From assembly GCF_000496575.1 (NCBI RefSeq), contig NZ_AYKT01000003.1, positions 1 through 64,000 of the forward strand: a DNA stretch of 64,000 bases, written 5' to 3'. A program made the position numbers and the translations under genes. Source of the stretch: Geobacillus thermodenitrificans subsp. thermodenitrificans DSM 465. Its GTDB lineage: Bacteria; Bacillota; Bacilli; Bacillales; Anoxybacillaceae. Within the stretch, counting starts at the first letter, position 1; each line of letters begins with the position of its first letter. The notes below the pieces were generated by a model. That model was given only the letters and a program-made list of their open reading frames with translations. It was not told where the DNA came from and searched no databases. Of the stretch, positions 1 through 8,744 are shown piece by piece.

Positions 1-10
1 TTGTTTGATT

Positions 11-720
11 TTATCTAGCACCACGGGTATATTTATATTCTTTGCTACTGTCAATCGGATTCAGATCGACGAAGGACAACTGATTGACCGTAAACGGTTC
101 TCCGTCTTCGACATATTGCCCCGTTTCCGGATCTTTGACATACCGTTGAACCTCATATTCCATGCGTCCATCATGTAATACATGGTCGGCCACGAAGACC
201 TGTCTCTCCCCTTCTGTTAGTGCAGAAAGGGTGACTTTCGTTGCTTGGTCAAAGAGATACGTCATGGTTACGCGTGAAATCACTTCGTAACGATACTCTT
301 TGTTCGCCGCAATCGTATCGACAAAGATAGTGCCGTTGATGGTTCGGACTGCACTGTCTTGGACAAATGGTCCTTGCTCATCTTTGACATATCGAACCAC
401 CCGATAGTAGGCAGCGGCTTGTTCTCCAAGCAGATTCTCATTGAAGGGTGACTTTCGTTCCTTGTACAATCGCATGAATGTTTGGCACACACGTTACGGC
501 CGGTGAAGTCTTGCTTCCTCCCCCCGCCGGTAGAGGTGTTGTTGACCGTTCCATCCCCTTCCACGGCTTTGTCCATGTCATACACATAGACTACTCGCGG
601 GGGAATCACGAATTTGTACTCTCCATTTGGAACGTGGGACGATTGTTTCACTTACGCCCTTGGTGACTCCATCCTGCACATATTGGTCCGTATGTTTTAC
701 TAGTACACCTTATGCTCTTT
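11..720 (-). pseudogene. Broken repeat-containing protein (C-terminal remnant)
   Basis: The longest open piece ends at 11 and has 159 codons. It contains two copies of a unit of about 70 residues (pattern Y-x-V-x-R-YVKD ... V-x-D ... T-x-N ... FVD ... KEYxY). A third, more worn copy lies upstream at about 720-490, but in two other reading frames: QYVQDGVTKG around 690-660, then PNGEYKFVIPPRV around 625-590. The copies line up only if frameshifts are allowed, so this is read as the decayed 3' end of a larger repeat protein. I do not recognise the family. The true 5' end is not defined. Confidence 0.5.
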
Positions 721-734
721 AAAATTTGATTTCG

Positions 735-1190
735 TTATTTACAAGGTTTCTCTAATTCCCAATATAGCATTCCATCTTTAGCAGAAGTTCTTTTCATTCC
801 TACCTTTTCAAGAACCCTGATCGATGCAACGTTGTCTTCTAAACATTCGGCAATCACTTTCTCTACTTGTCCAGAAGAAAATGCCCAATCAATTAGTGCT
901 TGAACTGCTTCTGTTGCAAAACCTTTATTTTGTGCAGCTGGAATGATACCATACCCTATCTCCACTGTCTTTCGGTCATTAGGCTTTCCTTTGAATCCAA
1001 TATCGCCAATAACTTGATTATTCTCCCTACGTATGACAAACCAAACACCCCAACCTTTAACGGAAGAATCCCTCTTTAACTGCTCCAAATACATTTCAAT
1101 ATGAGGTCCCATATCATATTGATGGGAAAATTGATAGTAATTCTCTAAAGTACATGGAACAATGAATAAACGTTCAGTATTGACTTCCAA
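735..1190 (-). CDS. GNAT-family N-acetyltransferase (RimJ/RimL-like)
   Basis: A 151-residue protein with the full GNAT fold. Motif A for acetyl-CoA binding is visible as AAQNKGFATEAV near residue 90, followed by the family hallmark of a residue pair preceding VLEKVGMKR near residue 130. The RimJ/RimL-like branch acetylates N-terminal amines of proteins or small amines, but the substrate cannot be read from sequence. It is one of five GNAT genes in the first 13 kb, none close to another, which suggests separate acquisitions rather than tandem duplication. Confidence 0.85.
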   Translation of the reverse strand: MEVNTERLFIVPCTLENYYQFSHQYDMGPHIEMYLEQLKRDSSVKGWGVWFVIRRENNQVIGDIGFKGKPNDRKTVEIGYGIIPAAQNKGFATEAVQALIDWAFSSGQVEKVIAECLEDNVASIRVLEKVGMKRTSAKDGMLYWELEKPCK

Positions 1191-1421
1191 AACTCTCTCC
1201 CTCTCAAAAAGGTTTCTTATTTGATTTTATCACATCCATTTACTCAAACATTCTTCAGCATTGAATTTGTTTAGAAAAGTTGCATAAAAGCAACGAACGA
1301 TGATATCGAAAAGGCGTGCCGGCTGGCCGGACATAGCCATATTGTCACCACACCGTGGTACTTAAAGAACAGCTACAATGGATCTGATAGTTTCATGGTA
1401 ATAGTACCTATGAATTAAAAT

Positions 1422-1470
1422 AAATGGTTTGTAAACCATTTATTGACTTGCAGGCGATTTTAAATAAAAT
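1422..1470 (+). promoter_or_regulatory. Perfect palindrome next to a promoter
   Basis: AAATGGTTT and AAACCATTT form a perfect 9-bp inverted repeat separated by GT (1422-1441). It ends just before a candidate -35 (TTGACT, 1443-1448) and -10 (TAAAAT, 1465-1470) with a 16-bp spacer. Position suggests a regulator site for the secreted-protein gene at 1517. The rest of the gap from 1191 to 1421 shows no gene. Confidence 0.45.
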
Positions 1471-1516
1471 AAATGTTGTGGCAATAAACTTTATAGATTA
1501 AGAGGAGGAGATTTCT

Positions 1517-1978
1517 TTGTTTAAGCGATTGAAACAGGGGATCGTTGCTGCGATTGCAGCAGGATCATTAGTGTTAGGATTGGGAACTCCAAATGCGTAT
1601 GCTGCTTCCTATACTGACTTTGGACCAGCTTCGTTTGCGACTGAAGATGGGAAATACGAATTGACGATTCGAACCACTTCGGTTGAAAAGAATGTCACTG
1701 TCTCTGTCCATTATGATCTGTATTCCGTAAATCGTAACTCAGGTGCGGTTAAACACATGTATGGGGATACTAGTGCTTTATCTGTTCGACTTTGCAATGC
1801 TTCTACCGGAAACTGTACAGCCTTTAAACCATTTTCACAAGTGAACGGCAGTGCCATCTTTACGAATATGAAAGCTGGAACATTTTACGTGGATATACGT
1901 GATAGCTGGGCAAGTTACTATTTTAAAGGTACGGTCTCTGCAAAAACATATAGTTGGGATCCGTATGAATGGGAATGA
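1517..1978 (+). CDS. Small secreted protein of unknown function
   Basis: Starts at a TTG 6 nt after the strong ribosome site AGAGGAGGAG. The 153-residue product has a clear Sec signal peptide: basic MFKRLKQ, a hydrophobic core to about residue 24, and a cleavage-like AYA-AS at about residues 28-30. The mature part of about 120 residues is rich in Thr, Ser and Tyr, looks beta-sheet-like, and has just two cysteines eight residues apart (LCNASTGNC), which could form a disulfide. I do not recognise the family. It is monocistronic, with its own promoter and terminator. Confidence 0.75.
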   Translation: MFKRLKQGIVAAIAAGSLVLGLGTPNAYAASYTDFGPASFATEDGKYELTIRTTSVEKNVTVSVHYDLYSVNRNSGAVKHMYGDTSALSVRLCNASTGNCTAFKPFSQVNGSAIFTNMKAGTFYVDIRDSWASYYFKGTVSAKTYSWDPYEWE

Positions 1979-1996
1979 ATAGGGATGAATAAGAAT

Positions 1997-2025
1997 GACC
2001 GGAGCAATCCGGTCTTTTTATTTTT
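1997..2025 (+). terminator. Rho-independent terminator
   Basis: GACCGG and CCGGTC stem around AGCAAT, followed by TTTTTATTTTT. It ends the secreted-protein transcript. Confidence 0.85.
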
Positions 2026-2203
2026 CTTATTCCCTTCTTTTCCTGGTTTCTAGTTGAAGATTCATTGAGCATTGCTTATTCATTTCTGATATTTAGATTT
2101 ACATATTCGCAAGCGATAAATTCCATCTTCAGCAAACGAGAGCTTTATTAATTCAACAAGGAATCAAGCAAAGGACTAATTTGTTTAATAGAGCTAATGA
2201 AAT

Positions 2204-2237
2204 AAAAAAGCCGATTTCCCAATCGAGGAATCGACTT
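2204..2237 (-). terminator. Terminator of the gene at 2284-2565
   Basis: On the minus strand AGTCGATT pairs with AATCGGCT across a 12-nt loop, followed by six T. Confidence 0.6.
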
Positions 2238-2283
2238 TGAAGACGGTCATTTAAACTATCCCCTAATTGATGAAGAATATTTT

Positions 2284-2565
2284 TTATGGTTCACTAATTC
2301 CCATTGCCAATAGCAAAAGAAAAGCAACGACCAAAACCGCTCCATTTCCTATCAAGCTGATAATGAGCAGAAAGAAGCGTTTAGTCATTAAACATGAGAA
2401 CACTGCGAATAAAATACCAATCATGGATAAGATCAAATAAATTGTGACCACGAAATAAATATTAGCATTTGGACCTCTTTCAATATAGAAAATAATGATA
2501 CTTATGATTATAGGCAACAAAGACGCGACACCCAATATATTTCCTGCTTTTTTCTTATTTAACAC
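2284..2565 (-). CDS. Small membrane protein, unknown function
   Basis: A 93-residue protein with three evident hydrophobic segments (about residues 10-28, 35-57 and 65-88) and few charges. A ribosome site (AAAGGGGG) precedes the ATG. It matches the size and look of many bacillal DUF membrane proteins but I cannot name a family. Its terminator lies directly downstream. The gap 2566-2875 upstream contains no gene I can support. Confidence 0.5.
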   Translation of the reverse strand: MLNKKKAGNILGVASLLPIIISIIIFYIERGPNANIYFVVTIYLILSMIGILFAVFSCLMTKRFFLLIISLIGNGAVLVVAFLLLLAMGISEP

Positions 2566-2875
2566 GATAATCCCCCTTTGTTGATCATAACTTTTTAATA
2601 ATAGCTATCCGTTCATTCAACCAAAAATCACCTCCGTTTTCCAACATTATACATCATGTAAGGACCGAAACCATCCACTTTTTTATTTTTTTGTCTCTCC
2701 CTCTTCCTTCTTTTCCTAGTTATCGCTTGATTTTTTTTCATAAAAGGATCGATACTTCACCAACTGCGAATGCATCGATCATAGACTCACTTCACACCGT
2801 TGATGGTTATGCATATGGTGCTACTTTGTTAGTAGAAGCGGCATTTTGTTTTGCTTGCTCAAATTGAGTTTTGAG

Positions 2876-2942
2876 AACAAGCCATGTGTTGATCAATATC
2901 AGCACATCGTTTGTTCTTTTTTTGAGCAGAACTTACTGGTTT
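2876..2942 (-). repeat. Dispersed 67-bp terminator-bearing repeat, copy 1
   Basis: A long imperfect hairpin (AACAAGCCATGTGTTGAT against ATCAGCACATCGTTTGTT) followed on the plus strand by seven T and then GAGCAGAACTTACTGGTT. A second copy, in the opposite orientation, lies at 14403-14467 and agrees over nearly the whole length. The last codons and the stop of the membrane protein at 2933-3163 fall inside this copy. It could work as a terminator, but the similarity of flanking bases past the stem shows a duplicated element rather than a chance hairpin. Confidence 0.7.
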
Positions 2943-3163
2943 ATCTTTTTTTCTTTGAGGAAATGATTTATTTTTGAAATAATCCCTATAATCATCAACC
3001 CGATAAATGCCGCTGCATATCCTGCACCTTCGCTGGTGCCGCCTTGACTGTGATTATACTTTACCAATGTTGTACCTATGATCAATGCAAGGACGGGTCC
3101 AAAAATGCAGATAATCAAACCGGATAACCATAAAGGCATTTTGTTATTCAGCAAGATAGCCAT
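2933..3163 (-). CDS. Small two-helix membrane protein
   Basis: A 76-residue protein with two hydrophobic segments (about residues 10-33 and 46-63) separated by a Gly/Ser/His loop and a Lys-rich C-terminus. No family recognised. The final codons lie inside a dispersed repeat, so the native C-terminus may have been replaced. Confidence 0.4.
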   Translation of the reverse strand: MAILLNNKMPLWLSGLIICIFGPVLALIIGTTLVKYNHSQGGTSEGAGYAAAFIGLMIIGIISKINHFLKEKKINQ

Positions 3164-3276
3164 ACTGTTCCAAAATAAAAGGATGCCCCCAAGACGAAGT
3201 AAACGAGAGCATCACTGTCCATATAAACCTCCTAATCATTATGAAATTAATATATAAATAATAGTGGAGCCTCAGT

Positions 3277-3789
3277 TCAATCCTCCTTCTCTTTAACCCC
3301 TGAATATATATAATGGTTCTTATCGAAAATAAATACTTCTTTTTCCTTAGTGAAACCTATCTTCTCCGCCACACGAATGGATGGAACATTTCCTGGATCA
3401 ATAATACTGATCAGCTTACTTAAACCCAATTTGTAAAACGCATATTCCTTGCACGCTTTGGCCGCTTCTGTTGCGAATCCCTTTGACCAATACGTTTTAT
3501 TGATGTGATACCCAATCTCCACTTCAATACTGTCATTTATTTTTTGTTTCACAAGACCACAATCACCGATCAATTCATTCGTTTCCTTCAAACAAACCGC
3601 CCATAATCCATAGCCATCATTCCGATATCGATCTTGATTTCGTTTAATCCAGTCTTGAGTTTGCTCAATACTAAAAGGAGCTGGATAAAACCTCATGGTC
3701 TCTGGGTCAGAAAAAATATGATGTAGAGGAGTAATATCTTCATCCTCATACTGCCTTAATATCAACCTTTGTGTTTCAAGCACAATCAT
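3277..3789 (-). CDS. GNAT-family N-acetyltransferase (RimJ/RimL-like)
   Basis: A 170-residue protein beginning MIVLETQRLILRQY, the classic N-terminus of RimJ/RimL-type acetyltransferases. The acetyl-CoA motif is visible as TYWSKGFATEAAKACKEYAF near residue 105, and the C-terminal signature SIRVAEKIGF near 150. The substrate is unknown. A ribosome site (AGGGGATGGGG) lies upstream of the ATG. Confidence 0.85.
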   Translation of the reverse strand: MIVLETQRLILRQYEDEDITPLHHIFSDPETMRFYPAPFSIEQTQDWIKRNQDRYRNDGYGLWAVCLKETNELIGDCGLVKQKINDSIEVEIGYHINKTYWSKGFATEAAKACKEYAFYKLGLSKLISIIDPGNVPSIRVAEKIGFTKEKEVFIFDKNHYIYSGVKEKED

Positions 3790-3870
3790 TTCCCCATCCC
3801 CTTTTGTTTAACCGTTTTAGCTAAAAATGAATTACTTGCTCCTTCAACCTTTCTGCTCGTTTATCCACCC

Positions 3871-4311
3871 ATGTCGCATTTCAAGTCATCACAGATTGAG
3901 GCAAACATTCTGTTCTTCTACCGTCAACGAGTGATGGTCGTTCGCCTGGTCATGGAAGGTGATTTAGGAAAAGAGGCGGCCTCCATGGTCAACGTGTGTC
4001 GACAAACTGTTTCCCATTCTGTCTCGTTGTTCAACGAAGGTGGGCTGGACCTCTCATCGGGATTTCGTCCCCGGACGCGAGCTGTTTCTCACTAAAGAAC
4101 AGCCGGAGAGAGCCAGCGGCTCGTGCCCACCACAACTCCCGCCGAACGGGAGTGGGGTGTGGCTTCGGCGTGGAACACCAAACTCCTGCAGTCCTATGGC
4201 GAAAAGCACTTCGGCGTTTCCATTTCCCTTGAAGCGCTGCGAAAACTCCGGCACCGTCGAGGTCTGTCATGGACTCGCCCGACGTACACGCTGGGGACAT
4301 TTTCGAATTAA
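3871..4311 (+). pseudogene. IS630-type transposase remnant
   Basis: The N-terminal helix-turn-helix half of an IS630-like transposase is recognisable in three pieces: MSHFKSSQIEAN ... VCRQTVSHSVSLFNEGG in one frame to about 4055, PGRELFLTKEQPERA in the next frame, then TTTPAEREWGVASAWNTKLL to RRGLSWTRPTYTLG back in the first frame. That needs two compensating frameshifts. The catalytic DDE domain is missing, so it is both frameshifted and 3'-truncated. No terminal inverted repeats could be assigned. Confidence 0.75.
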
Positions 4312-4343
4312 ATAGCATATTTATTCTTCAAAATAAGTGCGAA

Positions 4344-4931
4344 CTACCGTATGTGTTTCATAAGAATAATGGATCTATCAATTAATTTTTTAAAGCGGCC
4401 TCTTTTGTCATTTAGTAGAGTTAGACCGCTTTTTTCAGCTATTTCCTCCACTATGTTATCAACAGTTTTGTAGTCAGTTATTATTTTTTCCTCGGTAATC
4501 TCGTGATTAAATGCATAAATGCATCGATCAATTTGTGATTTTGCCCATGAATTGCCCCATTCCAATCGTTTGTTAAGGCGTTTTTCTATAGTTTCCTTCT
4601 CCGCATAAAGAATGTAATGTTTTATCCCAATACCATCTTCGAGAAGTCGTCCAATGATTTCATCATAATATTGACGATTAATTAATGTCATGGGTGATAT
4701 AATAATACCATCATATGTATCAGATAGATATTTTAACATTTGATAATTGAATAACCTCCACTGTTCATGATTTTGAAAATCTGACTCATGCAGTTCTTTC
4801 GGTATATTTTTTCTTATAAAATAACCAATATTTTCTGGGTCGTACACAAAAGATTTGGGCAACCTTTTATTTAATTCATAAGCACATGTTGTCTTTCCCG
4901 AACCAAAAGCCCCATTTATCCAAATAATCAT
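4344..4931 (-). CDS. TmrB-like P-loop ATPase
   Basis: A 195-residue protein with an N-terminal Walker A, GAFGSGKT, at about residues 7-14. The continuation (VYDPENIGYFIRK ... WRLFNYQML ... IIISPMT ... NSWAKSQIDRC) closely follows Bacillus subtilis TmrB, the ATP-binding membrane-associated protein giving tunicamycin resistance. Length is normal for that family. The start lies 3 nt after the end of the upstream small ORF, suggesting translational coupling. Whether it confers tunicamycin resistance here is inference; related proteins serve as uncharacterised nucleotide kinases. Confidence 0.75.
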   Translation of the reverse strand: MIIWINGAFGSGKTTCAYELNKRLPKSFVYDPENIGYFIRKNIPKELHESDFQNHEQWRLFNYQMLKYLSDTYDGIIISPMTLINRQYYDEIIGRLLEDGIGIKHYILYAEKETIEKRLNKRLEWGNSWAKSQIDRCIYAFNHEITEEKIITDYKTVDNIVEEIAEKSGLTLLNDKRGRFKKLIDRSIILMKHIR

Positions 4932-4934
4932 TTA

Positions 4935-5120
4935 TTACACCTCTTTTTTCCAAATCAAAGAATATCTCCAGAACAAATGTCTTCGGATAATGGCATTTGG
5001 CAAAATAGAATTCACTATTTTGCGAATATCTTTTAAAGGCATATAAACGTCGTGTTTTATATGATCTTTCATTGCTCGATTTTCCTTTTGTCTCAGAGCT
5101 TTGTTTTTAATAAAATTCAT
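4935..5120 (-). CDS. Short ORF, possible methyltransferase C-terminal fragment
   Basis: Sixty-one codons directly upstream of the TmrB-like gene. The C-terminal stretch PNAIIRRHLFWRYSLIWKKE resembles the end of some class I SAM-dependent methyltransferases, but no SAM-binding motif is present, so this is more likely a leftover tail than a whole enzyme. A real small gene cannot be excluded. Weak assignment. Confidence 0.3.
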   Translation of the reverse strand: MNFIKNKALRQKENRAMKDHIKHDVYMPLKDIRKIVNSILPNAIIRRHLFWRYSLIWKKEV

Positions 5121-5233
5121 AATTCGCTTTTTCTACGCGATCACGACATGTAGAGAATACATAATTAACTAACGTCTATTATCATCTAACACCATGAGCC
5201 CGTATAATTTAATTGAATATTTAAAAGTCATTA

Positions 5234-5725
5234 TTAATCTATACCCACAATTTGACTACGACGTTCAAGCATAACAACATCACGCCATACTCCATGTAAC
5301 TTTCCTATACGTTGTCTTATACCAACTACACGAAATCCAACACTTTGATGTAAACGTAAACTCGGTATGTTTTCAGGGAAGATCCCTGCTGTTAATGTCC
5401 AAAATCCTTTTTCCTCTGATTCTTTGATTATGACTTCTAGAAGTTGTCTTCCCACTCCTTTTCCCCGACTCCCCTCTCGAACATACACACTCACCTCTCC
5501 TACACCTTGATACACGCAGCGATCCGATACTTTACTGATCTTACACCATCCTTGAATGCCTTCTTCGTCTTCAGCGACGAAACATAAATTTGCCGCAATG
5601 GTCGATACCCATTTTTCGAACGATGGTGCTGCCGTCTCAAATGTTGCTTGTCCTGTCGCAATTCCTTGCTCGTAAATTTCCTTTACTTGCAGCCAATCTT
5701 CTTCGCGAAAGCGGCGAATGTTCAT
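5234..5725 (-). CDS. GNAT acetyltransferase, phosphinothricin acetyltransferase-like
   Basis: A 163-residue protein beginning MNIRRFREEDWLQVKEIYEQGIATGQATFE, which fits the PAT/YncA branch. The region GEVSVYVREGSRGKGVGRQLL near residue 85 carries the acetyl-CoA site, and the C-terminal LHQSVGFRVVGIRQRIGKLHGVWRDVVMLE pattern is typical of the branch, where members acetylate phosphinothricin or methionine sulfone-like amines. An AGGAGGG ribosome site is well placed before the ATG. Confidence 0.85.
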   Translation of the reverse strand: MNIRRFREEDWLQVKEIYEQGIATGQATFETAAPSFEKWVSTIAANLCFVAEDEEGIQGWCKISKVSDRCVYQGVGEVSVYVREGSRGKGVGRQLLEVIIKESEEKGFWTLTAGIFPENIPSLRLHQSVGFRVVGIRQRIGKLHGVWRDVVMLERRSQIVGID

Positions 5726-5984
5726 ATGGACCCTCCTTTATTTTCATAATAGAAGACGCTAGGAATCGCCCTAATGCCCTTTACATTAGCAACCCTACTT
5801 ACGTTGAAATGTAGATGGGCGGCATTCACATTCTATCGTGGCTTTGTCTGCAACATCTTCGCTTTCATTTGAATATCACAACAACCTTGCTTTCTTTAGG
5901 AATGGGCCAATATCATTTTCAAGATGTTTATTTGAAGTTCCTTCTTAAAATGATTTAGAATAAAAGTTTGGTAACGGACAAACA

Positions 5985-6137
5985 CAAAGGATGTAATTTT
6001 TGCCGCGTTTGGATTTAGCTTGTGGCACTGTACCACTTTCAAATCATCACCAAGATATTTTTTGCCCCTCCTTCTGCCATTTGGCTGCGGCAAGAGTTGT
6101 CTGTGCATAAGAAGTAACTGATCTTTTTGGCTTTCAT
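5985..6137 (-). pseudogene. arsC: arsC (thioredoxin-type arsenate reductase), N-terminal half only
   Basis: From an ATG at 6137 the frame reads [16 protein letters not shown] then [10 protein letters not shown], matching the catalytic P-loop (C-x5-R) of low-molecular-weight-phosphatase-type ArsC. A one-base frameshift at about 6064 then gives [10 protein letters not shown] ... KLNPNAAK, which is the next stretch of ArsC. Similarity stops near 5985, after about 45 residues. It directly follows an acr3 remnant, as in normal ars operons. The C-terminal half of an arsC is found separately at 10880-11060. Confidence 0.7.
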
Positions 6138-6164
6138 ATTTCATTCCATCTCCGTCGGTAGTAT

Positions 6165-6340
6165 GATACTGGCTTTTTCGTTGAAACCATAGTACCACGT
6201 TGACCAATGAAATCATGACAGGCACTTTCATCAGCGGTCCAATGACAGCGGCAAACGCTGTACTAGAGAATGGGTCTCAAAACCATCAATAGCTACGACA
6301 AACGCTAATTCAAAATTATTACTGTCAGTTATGTAAAGAC
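6165..6340 (-). pseudogene. acr3: acr3-type arsenite permease, C-terminal remnant
   Basis: Minus-strand translation gives NNFELAFVVAI, then an in-frame TGA, then [20 protein letters not shown] and [10 protein letters not shown]. This is the last conserved part of ACR3-family arsenite efflux proteins (the NNFELA and GP-x-x-VPV-x-x-x-VNV blocks). The rest of the gene (about 300 codons) is missing. It sits immediately upstream of the arsC N-terminal half, so this was an acr3-arsC operon. Confidence 0.6.
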
Positions 6341-6442
6341 AAGTGTCATGGTTGCAGGGGCGTTTGTCCCAAATTGGGCATCTGGTTCTGTATGAGCGAT
6401 AACACTAATCCTTTTAGTTGTTTAGAGTTCTTTCGTTTAATT

Positions 6443-6780
6443 TTGTTGATTATTTAGCACATAGTTCTATTATTCCATAATTTTGACTTTTCGCCAAAAT
6501 CAGCTTGTCTGTTTCCTTCATCTCTCCCTCGATTTAAAATTCAACATTTGGATATGTTTAAATTTGTACTATTGACGTTTTCTATCACGTTTTCACCACT
6601 GGAATATTCACTGTCAATCCTGTTTTCATATATTGTTGACAAAAGCCATTACGGGACGAGAGTAGACGAAAATGCTGACAAAAAAAGAAGGAGCTTTTTA
6701 ATCAGCTCCTCTAGACCCACGTTCCCCTCTATATCTATCTGCTTTGTACCTCCTCCAAAATACCATCCATTTACTTTAAT
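6443..6780. repeat. Dispersed degenerate repeat, copy 1
   Basis: Two blocks shared with 11215-11500 in the same orientation: an AT-rich block of about 65 bp at 6443-6507 (core GATTATTTAGCACATAGTT) and a block of about 130 bp at 6635-6770 (ACGGGACGAG, GAAGGAGCTTTTT, CCTCCTCC, ATACCATCCATT). The sequence between the blocks differs in length. On the minus strand the second block encodes NGWYFGGGTKQ and then a hairpin (AGGAGC/GCTCCT) followed by a T run, so it looks like a gene 3' end plus terminator. The remaining bases from 6341 to 6956 contain no credible gene. Confidence 0.6.
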
Positions 6781-6956
6781 CAACTTATCTCAAAATTCAT
6801 CGTGTTCCACTTCTTATTATCATTGGAAATATATACAGTCCTCTATATACTTCTTGCTGTTTTTTCTGCTTCATACTATTTCCTTCTCCTGCGTTTGTTC
6901 AATATAATGGATGGCAACTTCGACATCCGCTGTAATACTAATTTCCATGAGTTTTC

Positions 6957-7172
6957 TTATGGCTGATAGTTAATTCCTAAGCCAAACCAAATCATTCCCA
7001 TACAAGAAACGATTAGAATGAAGTGAAGAATGCCGCCTAAATAGGAGTAGAATCGATTTTCTTTTAGGAGACCAAGCAAGCATATAAGCAATCTGAACAA
7101 TGAAATCCAAATATAACGGATATCAAAAACAGGAATCTCCGCTATAATTTGTACATTTAACAAAATAAGCAA
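6957..7172 (-). CDS. Small membrane protein
   Basis: Seventy-one codons with two or three hydrophobic stretches; the C-terminus is LIVSCMGMIWFGLGINYQP. No family recognised, and the first residues overlap no clear ribosome site, so the N-terminus may be truncated. Gene status uncertain. Confidence 0.35.
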   Translation of the reverse strand: MLILLNVQIIAEIPVFDIRYIWISLFRLLICLLGLLKENRFYSYLGGILHFILIVSCMGMIWFGLGINYQP

Positions 7173-7253
7173 AAAATATAGCCACCAGCGTATTCAGTAT
7201 ATTGATTCTTGCTATTTTCATTTTCGACAATCCTCCTTTTGTGCTATGGCAAA

Positions 7254-7517
7254 TTAATTAATCTGACCTAATCGAATCACATTCACTTCCTTCATCTTTT
7301 CTAGAGCCAAAACATCTTTGGCAGTTCCCGTTATAGCGATTCCATAAATCTTCAATTCTTTATGCTCTTTCACCCATTTTAGCCGCTCAGCCATCTTTAA
7401 GTCTTTGTATTCCGTTAGTTGTATTGCCCATTTTTCATTTTTGCTCAATAGCTCAAGTCCTTTGACTACTTCTTTGTAATCAGTAAACGAGCGATGGAAT
7501 ACAGAATCTGCATGCAC
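7254..7517 (-). pseudogene. Anti-sigma-factor C-terminal domain, N-terminally truncated
   Basis: Eighty-seven residues resemble the C-terminal sigma-regulator domain of membrane anti-sigma factors: FTDYKEVVKGLELLSKNEKW, then RLKWVKEHKELKIYGIAITG and TAKDVLALEKMKEV. Those proteins are normally more than 300 residues with an N-terminal cytoplasmic part and a membrane helix. Here the terminator of the next gene lies immediately upstream, leaving no room for the rest, so this is a 3' remnant. Confidence 0.5.
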
Positions 7518-7539
7518 TTTTTTGTATGTTAACTTATCA

Positions 7540-7587
7540 AAACAAAATGCCTCTCGCTCCTTGATACAAAAGGGAACGGAGGCATTT
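7540..7587 (-). terminator. Terminator of the YdeI-family gene
   Basis: Minus-strand stem AAATGCCTC / GAGGCATTT with a long loop, followed by TTGTTTTG. Confidence 0.65.
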
Positions 7588-7660
7588 GGGCATACTTCAG
7601 GCGTGTATCTAGGCGTGAAGATGAATGCCTAGAATGTAAGGAGATGTATCCGCTTTGGTG

Positions 7661-8293
7661 CTAATCATGCAATCCTTTGCCATCAAGAATGCGCTGGATA
7701 TACTTTTCAATTCTTGCTTCTCGCGTTTTCGATTGTTTCGCTCCAGAAAAATAAAGGATATACGCTCTTTGCCGTCCAGGTGTCAATGATTCAAACGCTG
7801 TTTTTAAGTCCGGCATTTCGTCAAATTTTTTTTGAAGCTCCTCAGGAATTGGCTCTGGACTCTTTTTGAACTCCACTTTTAAGCCCGCTTTTTCAATTTC
7901 CATGGCTTCGTTAATATATGCTTTCAACACAGGTTCAAGCTCGATGATTTGTTGAACATTTGTAAACCGAATCCGTCGCGCAGCCTGCGTATTCTCCCCG
8001 GGCTTTTCTAGAATGTGATGGTCATCTTTTAACAAGGCGCCTTTGAAAAAACCAAGTGCACAGTATTCATTCAAAGCACTGATTGTTACGACATTGCTCT
8101 TTTGGAATGTATAACATGGAATTCCCCATTTCACTTCTTCTGTCAATCCACATTCAAGAACAATTGTTCGCAATGCTCTTAATTCTGTCGGCCATTTGTT
8201 TACTTTACAATCGGGAGTACCCACTAGCGGACAGCGTCCACAGCCCTCAGTTAAATATTGATCAACTTTAGGATTCATTCGACTGTTTTTCAT
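7661..8293 (-). CDS. YdeI/OmpD-associated-family protein (DUF1801)
   Basis: About 210 residues matching Bacillus YdeI: N-terminal DUF1801 domain (LRALRTIVLECGLTEEVKWG then PCYTF, about residues 35-60, ALGFFKGALL near 85) and a C-terminal YdeI tail (LTPGRQRAYILYFSGAKQSK then TREARIEKYIQRIL). An insertion with three cysteines (CGRCPLVGTPDC) near residue 20 is notable. The ATG at 8293 is preferred over the upstream in-frame ATG at 8308 because GAGGAG sits 7 nt before it. Biochemical role unknown. Confidence 0.85.
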   Translation of the reverse strand: MKNSRMNPKVDQYLTEGCGRCPLVGTPDCKVNKWPTELRALRTIVLECGLTEEVKWGIPCYTFQKSNVVTISALNEYCALGFFKGALLKDDHHILEKPGENTQAARRIRFTNVQQIIELEPVLKAYINEAMEIEKAGLKVEFKKSPEPIPEELQKKFDEMPDLKTAFESLTPGRQRAYILYFSGAKQSKTREARIEKYIQRILDGKGLHD

Positions 8294-8308
8294 CAGCATT
8301 CTCCTCAT

Positions 8309-8744
8309 AAAATATTAAGTCAAAATAGAATACACCATCGGTCCCGGCTCCGCAGTATAGCCGTTTTCATTGTTCCTGCTTATTCTGTTTTTGCGTGTGT
8401 TCGGGTGGGATACAATCGAAAGCAATAGAGGTTGTGCATGACCTTCCTCTCTCTGCACAGAACATTTGTTCCTTTTTCCATTTTACACCTTCTGGTCGTT
8501 GAAGGCAAGGGAGAGATTGAGCGCGAATAGCGATTCATCCGCACTTCTACATGTGAGCGTAAGTGGGTGATAATCAAACGGAACTCGAGTTGATGCAGCG
8601 GCAAAAGCCATCCTTCTCTCGTTTTAGATGTCATAGAATCCAAAAGTTTTATATATCATTGTTGCCATACTCTTCAAATTATTTTATCATATTAACCATC
8701 TAACTCAGTCGCCATCATTGATTTGATCAAGAAAGGAGAAAACG
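8309..8744. other. Intergenic region with possible gene scrap
   Basis: No intact gene. On the minus strand about 8625-8490 reads AFAAASTRVPFDYHPL and then a short continuation to a stop, which looks protein-like but is unrecognised and has no start. The stretch 8640-8735 is AT-rich and carries the AGAAAGGAGAAAACG ribosome site for the next gene. Confidence 0.3.

Noticed and set aside
6548-6907. 119-codon plus-strand frame
   Set aside because: Low-complexity Ser/Phe/Tyr composition, no ribosome site; it runs antisense through a dispersed repeat.
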